Below, piece after piece: positions 24,920-33,695 of a DNA stretch of 64,000 bases. Made by a program: the position numbers and the translations under genes. The notes beneath the pieces are model-generated. The model was not told the DNA's origin, searched no databases, and was given only the letters and a program-made list of their open reading frames with translations. Source of the stretch: Rathayibacter oskolensis (lineage in GTDB: Bacteria > Actinomycetota > Actinomycetes > Actinomycetales > Microbacteriaceae); contig NZ_FXBM01000002.1 in the NCBI RefSeq assembly GCF_900177245.1, positions 62,001 to 126,000 on the forward strand. The letters are read 5' to 3'. Position 1 is the stretch's first letter. Every line of letters begins with the position of its first letter.

Positions 24920-26590
24920 TCAGCAGGTGGTCAGTCGAGCGACGGCCGGCGAGAGGGTGGGCGTGCCGCCGAGCAGCGTCACGTCGTCCAGGTAGAGCGA
25001 CTGGAGCTGCACCCGGGTGGCACGCGGGACGCATCCGGGCTCGCTGAGGTACAGCCTCGCTCCCCAGCCGGACACGACGGGTCCGGCCGCCAGGGCGTCG
25101 GCGAAACCCGTTGCGGAGGCGAGATAGACCCTGTTGTTGCCGAGGCTCGACGGGTAGCGGGCGTTGAGGAGCCTGCTCGTGTCGTGACGGTCCGCGCCGC
25201 CGATGCGGTCGACGCGATCGACGAGCCCCGACTCCGTCAGGTCGGATTCGATCCCGGCCGAGATCGAGGGGGTGCTCCCCAGCAGCTGGCCGACTCCGGG
25301 AGACAGGCGCTCGAGGGCCCGTCGTGTCGGTTCGTCGAGGGATCCGCGAGCGCCGTCGACCAGGAGCACGGGTTCACTGCGGCTCCCGGCGATCGGGGCG
25401 ACCGAGAGGGCGTCGGGGAACGCGGTGCCGGTCGCGAGGAACACGGTGTCGTACTCGCCCTCGAAGGCGTCCTCGACGAGGAGCCGCGAGGTCTCGTAGC
25501 GGTCGGCGCCGGCGATGCGCTCGACCGGTGCGTCCGTGAGAGCGTCGACGCTCCTCCGAACGGCCTCGCTCACCGACCCGGGGCCGCCGACGACGACGAT
25601 GCGGTCGGGTTCGAGGCGGGTGATCTCGTCGGCGACCACCGCGGGCAGGGTCCTCGGATCGGTGAGCAGCAGCGCGCCGCTCTGGTGGCTGGCCGCGGGC
25701 CCGGCGCTCAGCGCATCGGGCCAGTTCTCTCCGCTGGCGAGGTACAGCACGGGCATGTAGCCCGGGCCGTAGTCGGATCGCGTCAGCTCGACCGCGGTCG
25801 CGTAGCGATCACCGCCGGCGATCCGCTCGACGTGCGAATCGTAGGCCGTCGGCGTGAAGTCGATGTCGGCGAGCCCGTCCACGTCGAGGAAGGTGTTCGA
25901 GTACTTGTCCGCCGAGTTCGTCTCGGGGTAGTACTCGGCGTCGTAGTCCGGATACCCGGCTCCGACGATGCGGAACACGTAGGTGCCGACGGGCAGCTGC
26001 TCCGCTCCGGCGAACGACCAGGGCGTGGCGACCCCGGGAGTCGCCCGGACCCGGGCGGTGGCGAGACGGTACACCTCGGTCTCGCCCAGCCACCAGGCTT
26101 CGACGACGAACTCGGGGGCGGTGACACCCGGGATCGCTGCCGCGGTCACGTCGCCCGAGATCGGGGCCGTGCGTCCGAGGAAGAGGGAGAGGTCGTCGTC
26201 GCCGGCCTCGAGGCGGTAGGCGTCCTCCTCGATCGGAGTGCTGCCCGACCAGGTCGGATACCAGGTCGGGTCGTCGACGACCTCGGCTCGGAGGGCGTAG
26301 CTGTGCCCGCCGGGCAGGCTCATCGAGTACTCCGCTCCCGTCACGATCTGCTTCACGACGACCGAGTCCTCGTTCACGGCCTGCACTCGGTAGGCCTCGC
26401 CGCTCGGCTCGGGGTGCGCCTCGTCGGCGTCATCGACGTAGATGGTGCCCGAGAGCACGATCGAGTCGGCGGCAGCGGCAGCGGCGGGAGAGCCCGCCGA
26501 GAAGCCCCCGAGCAGCGCGAGGGCAACTGCGGCGGCGCCTCCGGCCGCGGGGAGGAACGGGCGTCGCGAACGGCGGCGGTCGGTGTGCAC
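24920..26590 (-). CDS. Cell wall-binding repeat 2 (CWB2) surface protein, paralogue 2
   Basis: 556 aa from the GTG at 26590 (ribosome site GAGAGGT). Signal peptide (RRRSRRPFLPAAGG, long Ala/Leu core, SPAAAAAA). Then two beta modules of about 100 residues each (SIVLSGTIYVDDADEAHPEP and PISGDVTAAAIPGVTAPEF), and three CWB2 repeats (RIAGGDRYATAVELTRSDYG, LYLASGENWPDALSAGPAAS, VVVGGPGSVSEAV). Compared with paralogue 1 it has an extra beta module. It should sit on the wall; the ligand of the beta modules is unknown. The frame is open further upstream to 26719, but the signal peptide marks the true start. Confidence 0.88.
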   Translation of the reverse strand: MHTDRRRSRRPFLPAAGGAAAVALALLGGFSAGSPAAAAAADSIVLSGTIYVDDADEAHPEPSGEAYRVQAVNEDSVVVKQIVTGAEYSMSLPGGHSYALRAEVVDDPTWYPTWSGSTPIEEDAYRLEAGDDDLSLFLGRTAPISGDVTAAAIPGVTAPEFVVEAWWLGETEVYRLATARVRATPGVATPWSFAGAEQLPVGTYVFRIVGAGYPDYDAEYYPETNSADKYSNTFLDVDGLADIDFTPTAYDSHVERIAGGDRYATAVELTRSDYGPGYMPVLYLASGENWPDALSAGPAASHQSGALLLTDPRTLPAVVADEITRLEPDRIVVVGGPGSVSEAVRRSVDALTDAPVERIAGADRYETSRLLVEDAFEGEYDTVFLATGTAFPDALSVAPIAGSRSEPVLLVDGARGSLDEPTRRALERLSPGVGQLLGSTPSISAGIESDLTESGLVDRVDRIGGADRHDTSRLLNARYPSSLGNNRVYLASATGFADALAAGPVVSGWGARLYLSEPGCVPRATRVQLQSLYLDDVTLLGGTPTLSPAVARLTTC

Positions 26591-26657
26591 GGGAGACCTC
26601 TCGTGGTCCTGGTCGGAGCCTGGCGGTGCGCCGGCGGCGGAGGGCCTCTCGACTGCT

Positions 26658-26668
26658 CCGAATGCTAG
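26658..26668 (-). promoter_or_regulatory. Shared leader motif upstream of CWB2 paralogue 2
   Basis: Minus strand reads CTAGCATTCGG about 68-78 bases before the GTG at 26590, the same TAGCATTC word as before paralogues 1 and 3; a likely -10 element. Confidence 0.55.
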
Positions 26669-26744
26669 CCGCGGCCTCCCGCGGCCGCCCGCTTCCCGGC
26701 TGCGACTGAGCAGAACCACTCCGTGCCGGCGGAGCCTGCCGCGA

Positions 26745-28490
26745 TCAGCAGACCGTGAGCGACTCCAGAGCCGCCGACAGCGTGAGCCTGCTGCCCAGCA
26801 GCGTCACGTAGTCGAGGTCGTGGTCCTGCATCTCGGCGCGGGTGGCGCGCGGGAGGCAGGTCGACTCGCTCAGGTAGAGCGGAGCGCCGACCGCCGCGGC
26901 GACCGGGCCGACGGCGAGGGCGTCGGCGAAGCCTCCGGCCGCGGCGAGGAACACCTCGTCGGTGAGGGGAGACGGAGGATAGGCGTCGTTGAGCAGGCGG
27001 CTCGTGTCGTGCCGGTCGGTGCCCGCGATGCGCGCGACGTTCTGCACGAGACTCGACGCCTCCAGGCTGGTCTGGACGCCCTGCGAGATCGAGGGCGTGC
27101 CGCCGAGGAGGCGCCCATCGGTCGCGCCGAGCGCGGCCAGGGCCGCCCTGGTCGGCTCGTCGAGCGACCCCTTCGCGCCGTCGACCAGGAGCACCGGCTG
27201 CTTCAGACGGCCGGCGATCGGGGCGACCGACAGCGCATCGGGGAAGTTCGTGCCGGTGGCGAGGAACACGGTGTCGTAGGAGCCGTCGGGGAAGGCGTCG
27301 GCGACCAGCTTGCGCGAGGTGTCGTAGCGGTCGGAGCCCGCGATGCGCTCGACCTCGGCGTCCGTCAGAGCGTCGATCTCGGCGAGGACGGCGTCGCTCA
27401 CCGAGAGCGAGCTGCCCACGACGACGATGCGCTGCGGCTCGAGGCGCACGATCTCGGCGGCCACCACCTCGGGCAGCTCGTCGGGATCGGTCAGCAGCAG
27501 CGCTCCGTTCTGGACGGCAGCGGCCGGGCCGGCGCTGAGCGCGTCGGGCCAGTTGCCGCCGCTGGCGACGTAGAGGACGGGCACCGTGTCGAACGTCGAC
27601 GTCGTGACCGCGACTCCGGTCGCGTACCGGTCGGAGCCCGAGAGGCGCGTGACGGCCGACCCGTAGGTCCTCGGCGCGAAGTCGACTCCCGTGCGCCCGG
27701 CGACGGGGACCGTCGTGAGCGCCCTCTCGTCGAGGCGGGGGAGGTTCGAGTAGTACTGGTCGTCGTAGCTCGGGTAGCCGTCCTCGGCCGAGCGGAACAC
27801 ATAGGTCCCGGTGGGGAGGGCGGAGTCGCCGTCGAGCGCCCAGGGCACCGCGGTGCCCGGAGCGCCGGCGGCCGACGTCTCGTCGAACGGGTAGAAGGCG
27901 CCGCCGTCGGCCTCGTACCACCAGGCCTCGACCTCGAGGGCCGTGGTCGAGACTCCCGCGATCGCCGCAGCGGTCACGGCGCCCGACACCGGCGCCGTGC
28001 GCGGGAGGGTGATCGTGATCCCCGCCGTGCTGACGGCCAGGGGATCCGCCTCGAGGTCGATCGGGGTGTCGTCGCCGAACCAGACGGGGTACCAGGCGGA
28101 GGCGCCGACCACCTCGGCGCGGAGGTAGTAGTTCTCGCCTCCCGGCAGGGTGATCGAGAACGCCGACTCCGTCGTGACCGTCTGCACGGTCTCGAACGCG
28201 TCGTTCTCGACCCGGATGCTGTAGGCCGCCCCGACGGGGGCGGGGTGCGCGTCGTCGACGCCCTCGAGCGCGATCGTGCCCGACAGGACGACCTCGGCGG
28301 CCGCGTCGTCGGCCGTCACGGTCTCGCGGGCGACCTTCTGCCCCGCCGAGAGGGAGTCGCGGTCGGCGATCGGGGCGGGAGCCGGCGCGGCCGACGCGGG
28401 ACCGGCGGCGAGTCCGGTCGCGAGCAGTGCGGCGACGAGGCCGAGTGCGGAGGTGAGGGGGGCGAGGGGCCGGCGGCGGCGTGTGGTCAC
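26745..28490 (-). CDS. Cell wall-binding repeat 2 (CWB2) surface protein, paralogue 3
   Basis: 581 aa. Signal peptide (TTRRRRPLAPLTSALGLVAA to GPASAAPAPA), two beta modules (VVLSGTIALEGVDDAHPAPV; PVSGAVTAAAIAGVSTTALE) and three CWB2 repeats (RLSGSDRYATGVAVTTSTFD, YVASGGNWPDALSAGPAAAV, GALLLTDPDELPEVVAAEI). Domain order equals paralogue 2, and many phrases are shared (DDAHPAPVG against DEAHPEPSG), so the pair arose by duplication. All three genes point the same way, each with its own leader motif. A wall-associated structural or adhesive role is inferred from CWB2 only. GTG start at 28490 with a weak ribosome site. Confidence 0.88.
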   Translation of the reverse strand: MTTRRRRPLAPLTSALGLVAALLATGLAAGPASAAPAPAPIADRDSLSAGQKVARETVTADDAAAEVVLSGTIALEGVDDAHPAPVGAAYSIRVENDAFETVQTVTTESAFSITLPGGENYYLRAEVVGASAWYPVWFGDDTPIDLEADPLAVSTAGITITLPRTAPVSGAVTAAAIAGVSTTALEVEAWWYEADGGAFYPFDETSAAGAPGTAVPWALDGDSALPTGTYVFRSAEDGYPSYDDQYYSNLPRLDERALTTVPVAGRTGVDFAPRTYGSAVTRLSGSDRYATGVAVTTSTFDTVPVLYVASGGNWPDALSAGPAAAVQNGALLLTDPDELPEVVAAEIVRLEPQRIVVVGSSLSVSDAVLAEIDALTDAEVERIAGSDRYDTSRKLVADAFPDGSYDTVFLATGTNFPDALSVAPIAGRLKQPVLLVDGAKGSLDEPTRAALAALGATDGRLLGGTPSISQGVQTSLEASSLVQNVARIAGTDRHDTSRLLNDAYPPSPLTDEVFLAAAGGFADALAVGPVAAAVGAPLYLSESTCLPRATRAEMQDHDLDYVTLLGSRLTLSAALESLTVC

Positions 28491-28538
28491 AGCAGATCTT
28501 TCGAGAGGATCCGCGGCGGACCGCGGCGGACACGGTGC

Positions 28539-28549
28539 CTGAATGCTAG
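28539..28549 (-). promoter_or_regulatory. Shared leader motif upstream of CWB2 paralogue 3
   Basis: Minus strand reads CTAGCATTCAG about 50 bases before the start. It overlaps the final codons of the upstream MarR gene, so the promoter is embedded in that gene end. Confidence 0.55.
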
Positions 28550-29079
28550 CCGTCGATGTCCTTCGAGGTCGCCCGCCGAGACGCCGTCCCGCCCCCCATC
28601 AGGGGCACGCTGCCGGTCGGGCGGATGGAGCGCTGGATGCGGGCGCTGATCTCCCTCAGCTGGCGGCGCTGGGCGTTCGTGAGGGGGTCGAGGACGAGCC
28701 TCCTGACCGTCTGCTCGTGCACGGGGGTCGCGCGGGCGAAGACGGCGTGACCGTCGTCAGTGAGGCCCGCCAGGGTGGACCGCCCGTCGTCCGGGTCGGG
28801 GCGCCGCGCCACCCACCCGCGCCCCTCGAGCCGGGACACCGCCCTCGACAGCCGCGACAGCGAGCTGTTCGAGTACTCGGCGAGCGTGCTCATGCGCAGA
28901 GCGCGGCCGGGTGCGCCGGCCAGCGCATAGAGGATCCCGTATTCGAAGTGCGTCAGATCGACCTCACGGGCGAGGGCGGCGTCGAGCGCCGGCGGGAGCC
29001 ACTCCAGCACCGTCGCGAAGGCGGTCCAGCTCTCGAGGTCGGCGCCGTCGAGTGCTCGGTGATCGTCAGGTCCAGCCAT
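28546..29079 (-). CDS. MarR-family transcriptional regulator
   Basis: 177 aa. Central winged helix: TLAEYSNSSLSRLSRAVSRL as helix-turn-helix and GWVARRPDPDDGRSTLAGLT as wing with the family DxDDxR motif. Helical ends give the MarR dimer; the last 20 residues are basic and disordered. Divergent from an SDR gene (29184), with two CTTG-N6-CAAG palindromes between them, the usual plan of an autoregulated MarR/target pair. The ATG lies 6 bases after TATCCT, so the transcript may be leaderless. The ligand is unknown. Confidence 0.87.
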   Translation of the reverse strand: MAGPDDHRALDGADLESWTAFATVLEWLPPALDAALAREVDLTHFEYGILYALAGAPGRALRMSTLAEYSNSSLSRLSRAVSRLEGRGWVARRPDPDDGRSTLAGLTDDGHAVFARATPVHEQTVRRLVLDPLTNAQRRQLREISARIQRSIRPTGSVPLMGGGTASRRATSKDIDG

Positions 29080-29098
29080 CCTCCGAGGATACCGGTTG

Positions 29099-29146
29099 CT
29101 TGACTGAGCAAGGAACGGCCGTTAGCGTTCTGCTTGCTCAGGCAAG
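29099..29146. promoter_or_regulatory. Twin MarR operators CTTG-N6-CAAG
   Basis: CTTGACTGAGCAAG (29099-29112) and CTTGCTCAGGCAAG (29133-29146) have identical 4-bp half sites and spacing, 34 bases apart start to start, in the divergent MarR-SDR gap. The first lies 8 bases upstream of the MarR -10 candidate. Confidence 0.75.
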
Positions 29147-29183
29147 TAAGCGACGACACTTTCCGACAGAACGGAACACCTCC

Positions 29184-29975
29184 ATGGATCTCCAGCTCGC
29201 GGCCTCCCGCGTCTTCATCAGCGGCTCCACGCAGGGGATCGGCTTCGCGATCGCGCGGGCTTTCCTCCGGGAGGGCGCCGAGGTGGTGGTCAACGGCCGG
29301 GACGAGCGCAGGGTCGAGGAGTCGGTGCAGAGGCTCGGGCGGGAGGTCACGGGCGCCGTCGTGTCGGGGATCGCGGCCGACCTCGCGGACGCCTCCGAGA
29401 CCGGGCGCCTGATCGGTGCGATCGGCGACGTCGACGTGCTCGTGAACAACGCCGGGCTCTTCGAGGTGGCGCCGTTCGCCGACATCACCGACGCCGACTG
29501 GTCGCGGTTCTTCGACGTCAACGTGATGAGCGGGGTGCGCCTGTCGCGGGCGCTGCTCCCGCGGATGATCGATGCCGGTCGGGGCCGCGTCCTGTTCGTC
29601 GGGAGCGAGTCGGGCGTGAACGTCCCGGGCGACATGACGCACTACGGAGTGACGAAGGCGGCCGTGCTCGCTCTGGGCAACGGTCTCGCGAAGCTCACCC
29701 GGGGGACGGGCGTGACGGTGAACACGATCCTCGGTGGACCGACCTACTCCGACGGCGTGGCCGACGCCGTCCGGCACCTCGCCTCGGCGAACGGGCTGCC
29801 GGAGGAGCAGATGAGGGCGGCGATCATCGCCGCGAACCGCACATCGCTCCTCGAGCGGTTCATCGAGCCGGAGGAGATCGCGAGCCTCGCCGTCTATCTC
29901 GCGAGCCCGCTCGCCTCGGCGACGAACGGGGCGGCGATCCGCGCCGATGGGGGCGTGCTGACGGCGATGCTCTGA
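29184..29975 (+). CDS. Short-chain dehydrogenase/reductase controlled by the adjacent MarR
   Basis: 263 aa classical SDR: FISGSTQGIGFAIARAF cofactor loop, VLVNNAGLFEVAPF, catalytic Ser in FVGSES and Tyr/Lys in HYGVTKAAV. The Arg after strand 2 (VVNGRDERR) suggests NADPH. The C-terminus ADGGVLTAML has the standard closing DGG motif. Start ATG at 29184. Probably reduces a carbonyl compound that also induces the MarR regulator; the substrate is not evident. Confidence 0.87.
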   Translation: MDLQLAASRVFISGSTQGIGFAIARAFLREGAEVVVNGRDERRVEESVQRLGREVTGAVVSGIAADLADASETGRLIGAIGDVDVLVNNAGLFEVAPFADITDADWSRFFDVNVMSGVRLSRALLPRMIDAGRGRVLFVGSESGVNVPGDMTHYGVTKAAVLALGNGLAKLTRGTGVTVNTILGGPTYSDGVADAVRHLASANGLPEEQMRAAIIAANRTSLLERFIEPEEIASLAVYLASPLASATNGAAIRADGGVLTAML

Positions 29976-30070
29976 CCTGCGTGTGCGGCTTCCGGGGTGC
30001 AGCTTCCGATGCGGGCGTGCCCTTGGACACCGGGGGAGATCGGGCATGCGGCCGACGTTCGTCGAGAGGT

Positions 30071-30195
30071 GGGTCCCGATACGCCGCCGGCGGCGGCTAC
30101 TCGACCAGCAGGCGGGGCGGGCGACGAGCGACGAGCGCTTCCCCTCCGCTGCCTGCTGGTCGAGTAAGCGGGCGCGCAGCGGCGTATCGAGACCC
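30071..30195. repeat. Long imperfect hairpin repeat (CGATACGCC...CTCGACCAGCAGGC family, copy 1)
   Basis: The left arm (30071-30113) reads GGGTCCCGATACGCC...CTACTCGACCAGCAGGC; the right arm (30151-30195) is its near complement, ending GGCGTATCGAGACCC. Loop about 37 bases. Related arms occur at 40757-40793 and 53084-53210. No coding capacity; it looks like a dispersed REP-like intergenic element. The flanks (29976-30070, 30196-30211) hold nothing else recognisable. Confidence 0.75.
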
Positions 30196-30211
30196 GCGTC
30201 GCGCGGGTGGC

Positions 30212-31552
30212 TCAGAAGGGTGGTGGGTCGTCGAAGTGTGGGCGTGGGGGTGGTTCGGGTGGTCGGCCGGGGAGGGCGGGTGGCCGGGTGGTGACGCGGC
30301 GTCCGGTGGGGGTGGTCCATTCGGCGGTGCCGTCGGGGTGGAGGGTGTAGGTCCAGCGGTCGCCGTGGCGGACGTGGTGGTGGGCGACGCAGAGGCTCGC
30401 GAGGTTGTGGAGGGTGGTGGGGCCGCCGTTGCGCCATTCGATCGTGTGGTCGGCTTCGGCGCGGGAGGCGGGGCGGGTGCAGCCGGGGAAGCGACAGGTC
30501 TGATCGCGCAGCTGGAGGTGGAGCCGCATCCGCGGGGGCGGAAGGCGGTGGGTGCGTCCGACGGAGTTGACGGTGCCGGTCTGCGGGTCGGTGAGGACCC
30601 GGGTGAAGGAGGCGCCAGCGGCGACCAGCTCGCGGGCGAGGTCGGCGGGGACGGGTCCGTAGCCGTCGAGGTCCGCGGCGGTGTCGTCGAGTCCCGCCGC
30701 GGTGCTCGCGGGCAGGGTCAACCGGATCTCAGCGCGCACTCCGGGCACGAAGGCGGGCGCCGGGCGGTCGGCGTCGCGGTCGACGGGGGTCGTGCCGGTG
30801 ACGTCGCCATCGCAGAGGAGGTCGGTCAGCGCGTCGGCGCGCAGTTGCGCGAGGGTGCGCTCCTCGCCTCCGCTGCTGCCGGTGCTGCCGTCATCACTGC
30901 CGTCGCGGAGGAGGCGTGCGATCCGGTCGAGGCGGTCGAACGCGCCGAGCGCGGCCGGCGCCGGGAGGTGGGCGCAGAGCGTGGCCATCCCGTCCACCTC
31001 CGCACCGACCCAGACGGCGCGGTCTCGGCGCGCGAGGGAGTGCCGCTCGGTGAGGGGCTGCTCGTGCAGCTCCTCCCGCCATCGCGCCAGGGCGCGTCGC
31101 AGCTGGGTCGGCGTCATTCCGAGCGCAGCCTCCGCGGCGCGCGTGTCGAGTGCGGCTCGCGAGGTGACGGGGAGGGTGGCCGCGATGGCGCAGATCAGCC
31201 GGCCGGAGTCTCAGTGGATCCGGGCTTCGGCGAGAGCGGCGCGGGTCGCCGGCAGGTCTTCGAGGAGCAGTTGCGCCTGCTCGAGCCGGCGCGACGCGAC
31301 CGGCTCCGACACTCCGAGAGCGACCGCGAACTCGGCGCGGATGGACCGCTCGACCAGATCACGCGACTCGCTGCGCGTGCGGCCCCGAGCGAACGCCTCC
31401 GGGCACGCGAGCGCCGCCCGGTACGCCGCGTGGAGCTCCTCCGCGGCCTGCAGGAGGATCGGTGCGATCGAGCGCGAGAGCACGCCCGCGCGGTCGCTGT
31501 GCTCGCGCACGCCGGCGAGCGCCGCCTCCGCCGCTCCTGCATCGTCCGTCAT
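30212..31552 (-). pseudogene. DUF222 / HNH endonuclease gene interrupted by an in-frame TGA
   Basis: One frame of 447 codons runs from ATG 31552 to 30212 but carries a TGA at 31213-31211. Upstream is the DUF222 start (113 aa, ending LAEARIH). Downstream, in the same frame and without any shift, it continues DSGRLICAIAATLPVTSRAA into DUF222, then the HNH domain (CRFPGCTRPASRAEADHTIE, NLASLCVAHHHVRH). Intact relatives read straight through this point, so a single base change (probably CGA to TGA) broke it. The 301-aa HNH half could restart at the ATG 31117. These 13E12-type proteins are multi-copy in actinobacteria; their function is poorly known. Confidence 0.85.
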
Positions 31553-31708
31553 ACACGTATTGAACCAGGGACCACCGACACCAGGAGGCTCGTGGCCACC
31601 CTCCCGGACACGACGTCACCGATCCGCCCCTGTGGAGGAGTGGACGAGCGGTGCAGAAGCGCCCGCCGCCGCACAGCACCCCACGCCGCACAGCGCCCGC
31701 ACCGCCCC

Positions 31709-32632
31709 TCAGCCCGTGAAGCGGCTCCCCACCAGGCTCTCCGAGACCTCCCACAGCCGGCGCGCGTCGTCCGCGCTGCGCATCGGAGCCCACAGCTCCC
31801 GACGGGCGGCCGGCCCTCCGATCACGCGGGTCGGGCCGTAGAACCCGCCGCCCTCCGCGGCGATCGCCGCCAGCAGGGCAGGCTGCGCCGCACTCTCGAC
31901 GGTGCCCGCGACGCCGATCCGCGCGAGGCCCCGGATCAACCGGCGGCTGCCCATTTCCTTCCGGCGCCCGAGGCCCGGCTGCGCGGCCAGCAGATTCGTC
32001 GGCGACACCCCGGGGTGCGCGAGAGTGCTGGTGATCCCCCAGCCGGCCGCGCGGCTCCGGGCGTCGAGCTCGAGTGCGAAGAGGGCGACCGCGATCTTCG
32101 ACTGCACGTACGCCGTCATCACGCGGTAGTCCTTCTCGGAGTTCAGGTCGTCCCAGACGATCGAGCCGCTGCGTGCGGCGATGCTCGTCTGGTGCACGAC
32201 CCGCGCGCCGCCGTCGCGCAGGAGCGGCAGCAGCCCCAGGGTCAGCGCGAAGTGCCCGACATGGTTGGTCCCGAACTGCAGCTCGAAGCCGTCCTCGGTC
32301 ACCTGCCGCTCGGGCGGCTGCATCACTCCGGCGTTGTTGATCAGCAGGTCGACGGGGCGACCCTCCTCGAGGAGGCGCTCGACCAGCGCCGAGACGGAGC
32401 GGAGCGAGGACAGGTCGAGCGAGCGCGTGCTCACCGTCGCCCCCGGGGCCGCACGGCGGATCCCCTCGACGGCCGCCTCGCCCTTCGCGGCCGACCGGAC
32501 GGGGAGGACGACCTCGGCTCCGGCGCGGGCGAGGCGGGTGGCGATGACCCGCCCGATGCCGTCGCTCGCGCCGGTGACGACGGCGAGCCTCCCGGTCAGA
32601 TCGGGCAGGGTGATCTCGGCGGTGCGTGACAT
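31709..32632 (-). CDS. SDR oxidoreductase, retinol-dehydrogenase/WW-oxidoreductase-like
   Basis: 307 aa from the ATG at 32632 (ribosome site GAGGAG). Long-type [23 protein letters not shown] loop, VLPVRS (Arg for NADP), [20 protein letters not shown], then [12 protein letters not shown] and the catalytic Tyr/Lys in [11 protein letters not shown]. The [13 protein letters not shown] phrase is typical of the retinol dehydrogenase-like subgroup widespread in actinobacteria. It lies just downstream of the XRE regulator gene on the same strand, the same partner types as the 55019/55802 pair. Confidence 0.88.
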   Translation of the reverse strand: MSRTAEITLPDLTGRLAVVTGASDGIGRVIATRLARAGAEVVLPVRSAAKGEAAVEGIRRAAPGATVSTRSLDLSSLRSVSALVERLLEEGRPVDLLINNAGVMQPPERQVTEDGFELQFGTNHVGHFALTLGLLPLLRDGGARVVHQTSIAARSGSIVWDDLNSEKDYRVMTAYVQSKIAVALFALELDARSRAAGWGITSTLAHPGVSPTNLLAAQPGLGRRKEMGSRRLIRGLARIGVAGTVESAAQPALLAAIAAEGGGFYGPTRVIGGPAARRELWAPMRSADDARRLWEVSESLVGSRFTG

Positions 32633-32755
32633 GGCGACTCCTCGGTCGGTGGCTGCGGTCGGCCGCTGGGGCCGTCTGATCCCATGCTCGGCCGGTCCGC
32701 CGAGCGGAGGCAGGGCCCGCCGATCCGTGGATCCGCGATCCACCGGTCGCGACGC

Positions 32756-33589
32756 TCAGACCAGCGATCCGACCACCGAGAGCAGCTCGAGCTTCTCGGC
32801 GCTCTCGCTGCCGGGCACCGCCGTGTAGACGAGGAGCCGGTGCGACTGCTCCGGATCGAGCAGCGTCTGGCACTCGAGCTCGATCAGCCCCACCGACGGG
32901 TGCACGAAGCGCTTCGTCGCCGGCGGCCGGAGTCCGGCCTCGTGCGCGTCCCACAGCGTGCGGAACTCCTCGCTCCTCGCCGCCACGAGCTCGACGAGCT
33001 GCGCCGCCCGGGAGCCCGGTCCGCGCAGGGTGGCGATCTCGCGGAGGCCCGCGACGTAGACCCGGGAGAGGAGCGCCCGATCCTCCTCGGCGTACGACTC
33101 CCGCACCGCCGGGTCGGTGAACCAGCGGTAGCCGATGCTGCGCGCGGGCCCGGTGCGCTCGGACGCGTCTCCGGTGAGCGCCGCGCCGAGCGGTGTCTGC
33201 CTCAGGGTCTCGCCGAGCTCGGTGATGATCTCGGCGGGGGTGTCCTGCAGGCGGTCGAGGATCCGCAGCAGCCCCGGCGCGATGTGGTCGCCGGCGACTC
33301 CGCGCGGCGGGGGAGTGTGGCCGGCGAGGCGGAAGACGTGGTCGCGCTCACCGAGCGAGAGGTGCAGGCCCTGCGCGATCGACGCGATCATCTGCTCCGA
33401 CGGCTGCGGCCCCGTGCCGCGTTCGAGGCGCGCGTAGTAGTCGGTCGACATGTGGCAGAGGCCTGCCGCCTCCTCGCGTCGGAGCCCCGCGGTGCGGCGG
33501 CGCTGCCCGCGGGTGAGCCCCACGTCCTCGGGCTGCAGCGACTCGCGCCTGCGTCGGAGGAACGTCGCCAGTCCGTCGCGATCGATCAC
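32756..33589 (-). CDS. XRE-family regulator with MmyB-like C-terminal domain
   Basis: 277 aa. N-terminal helix-turn-helix (FLRRRRESLQPEDVGL, RTAGLRREEAAGLCHMSTDY then YARLERGTGPQPS), followed by the PAS-like MmyB ligand domain (RWFTDPAVRESYAEED, LVYTAVPGSESAEKLELL). This architecture is common in actinobacteria and usually regulates an adjacent oxidoreductase. Start GTG at 33589 with GAGGTGG upstream. The downstream SDR (31709) is the likely target. A paralogue of the same plan is at 55802. Confidence 0.88.
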   Translation of the reverse strand: MIDRDGLATFLRRRRESLQPEDVGLTRGQRRRTAGLRREEAAGLCHMSTDYYARLERGTGPQPSEQMIASIAQGLHLSLGERDHVFRLAGHTPPPRGVAGDHIAPGLLRILDRLQDTPAEIITELGETLRQTPLGAALTGDASERTGPARSIGYRWFTDPAVRESYAEEDRALLSRVYVAGLREIATLRGPGSRAAQLVELVAARSEEFRTLWDAHEAGLRPPATKRFVHPSVGLIELECQTLLDPEQSHRLLVYTAVPGSESAEKLELLSVVGSLV

Positions 33590-33695
33590 GGGTCCACCTC
33601 TCGTCGGGGCCGAGGGCGGCCCCCTCCGTTTCTACCGCGGCGGCCGCTGGGCTGCCACGGCCCGGCGATCCACCCCTCCGGAGGCGCCGCCCCGC

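Noticed and set aside
30071-30195. Insertion sequence ends
   Set aside because: There is no transposase or remnant between or beside the arms; the element is too short and has no visible target duplication.
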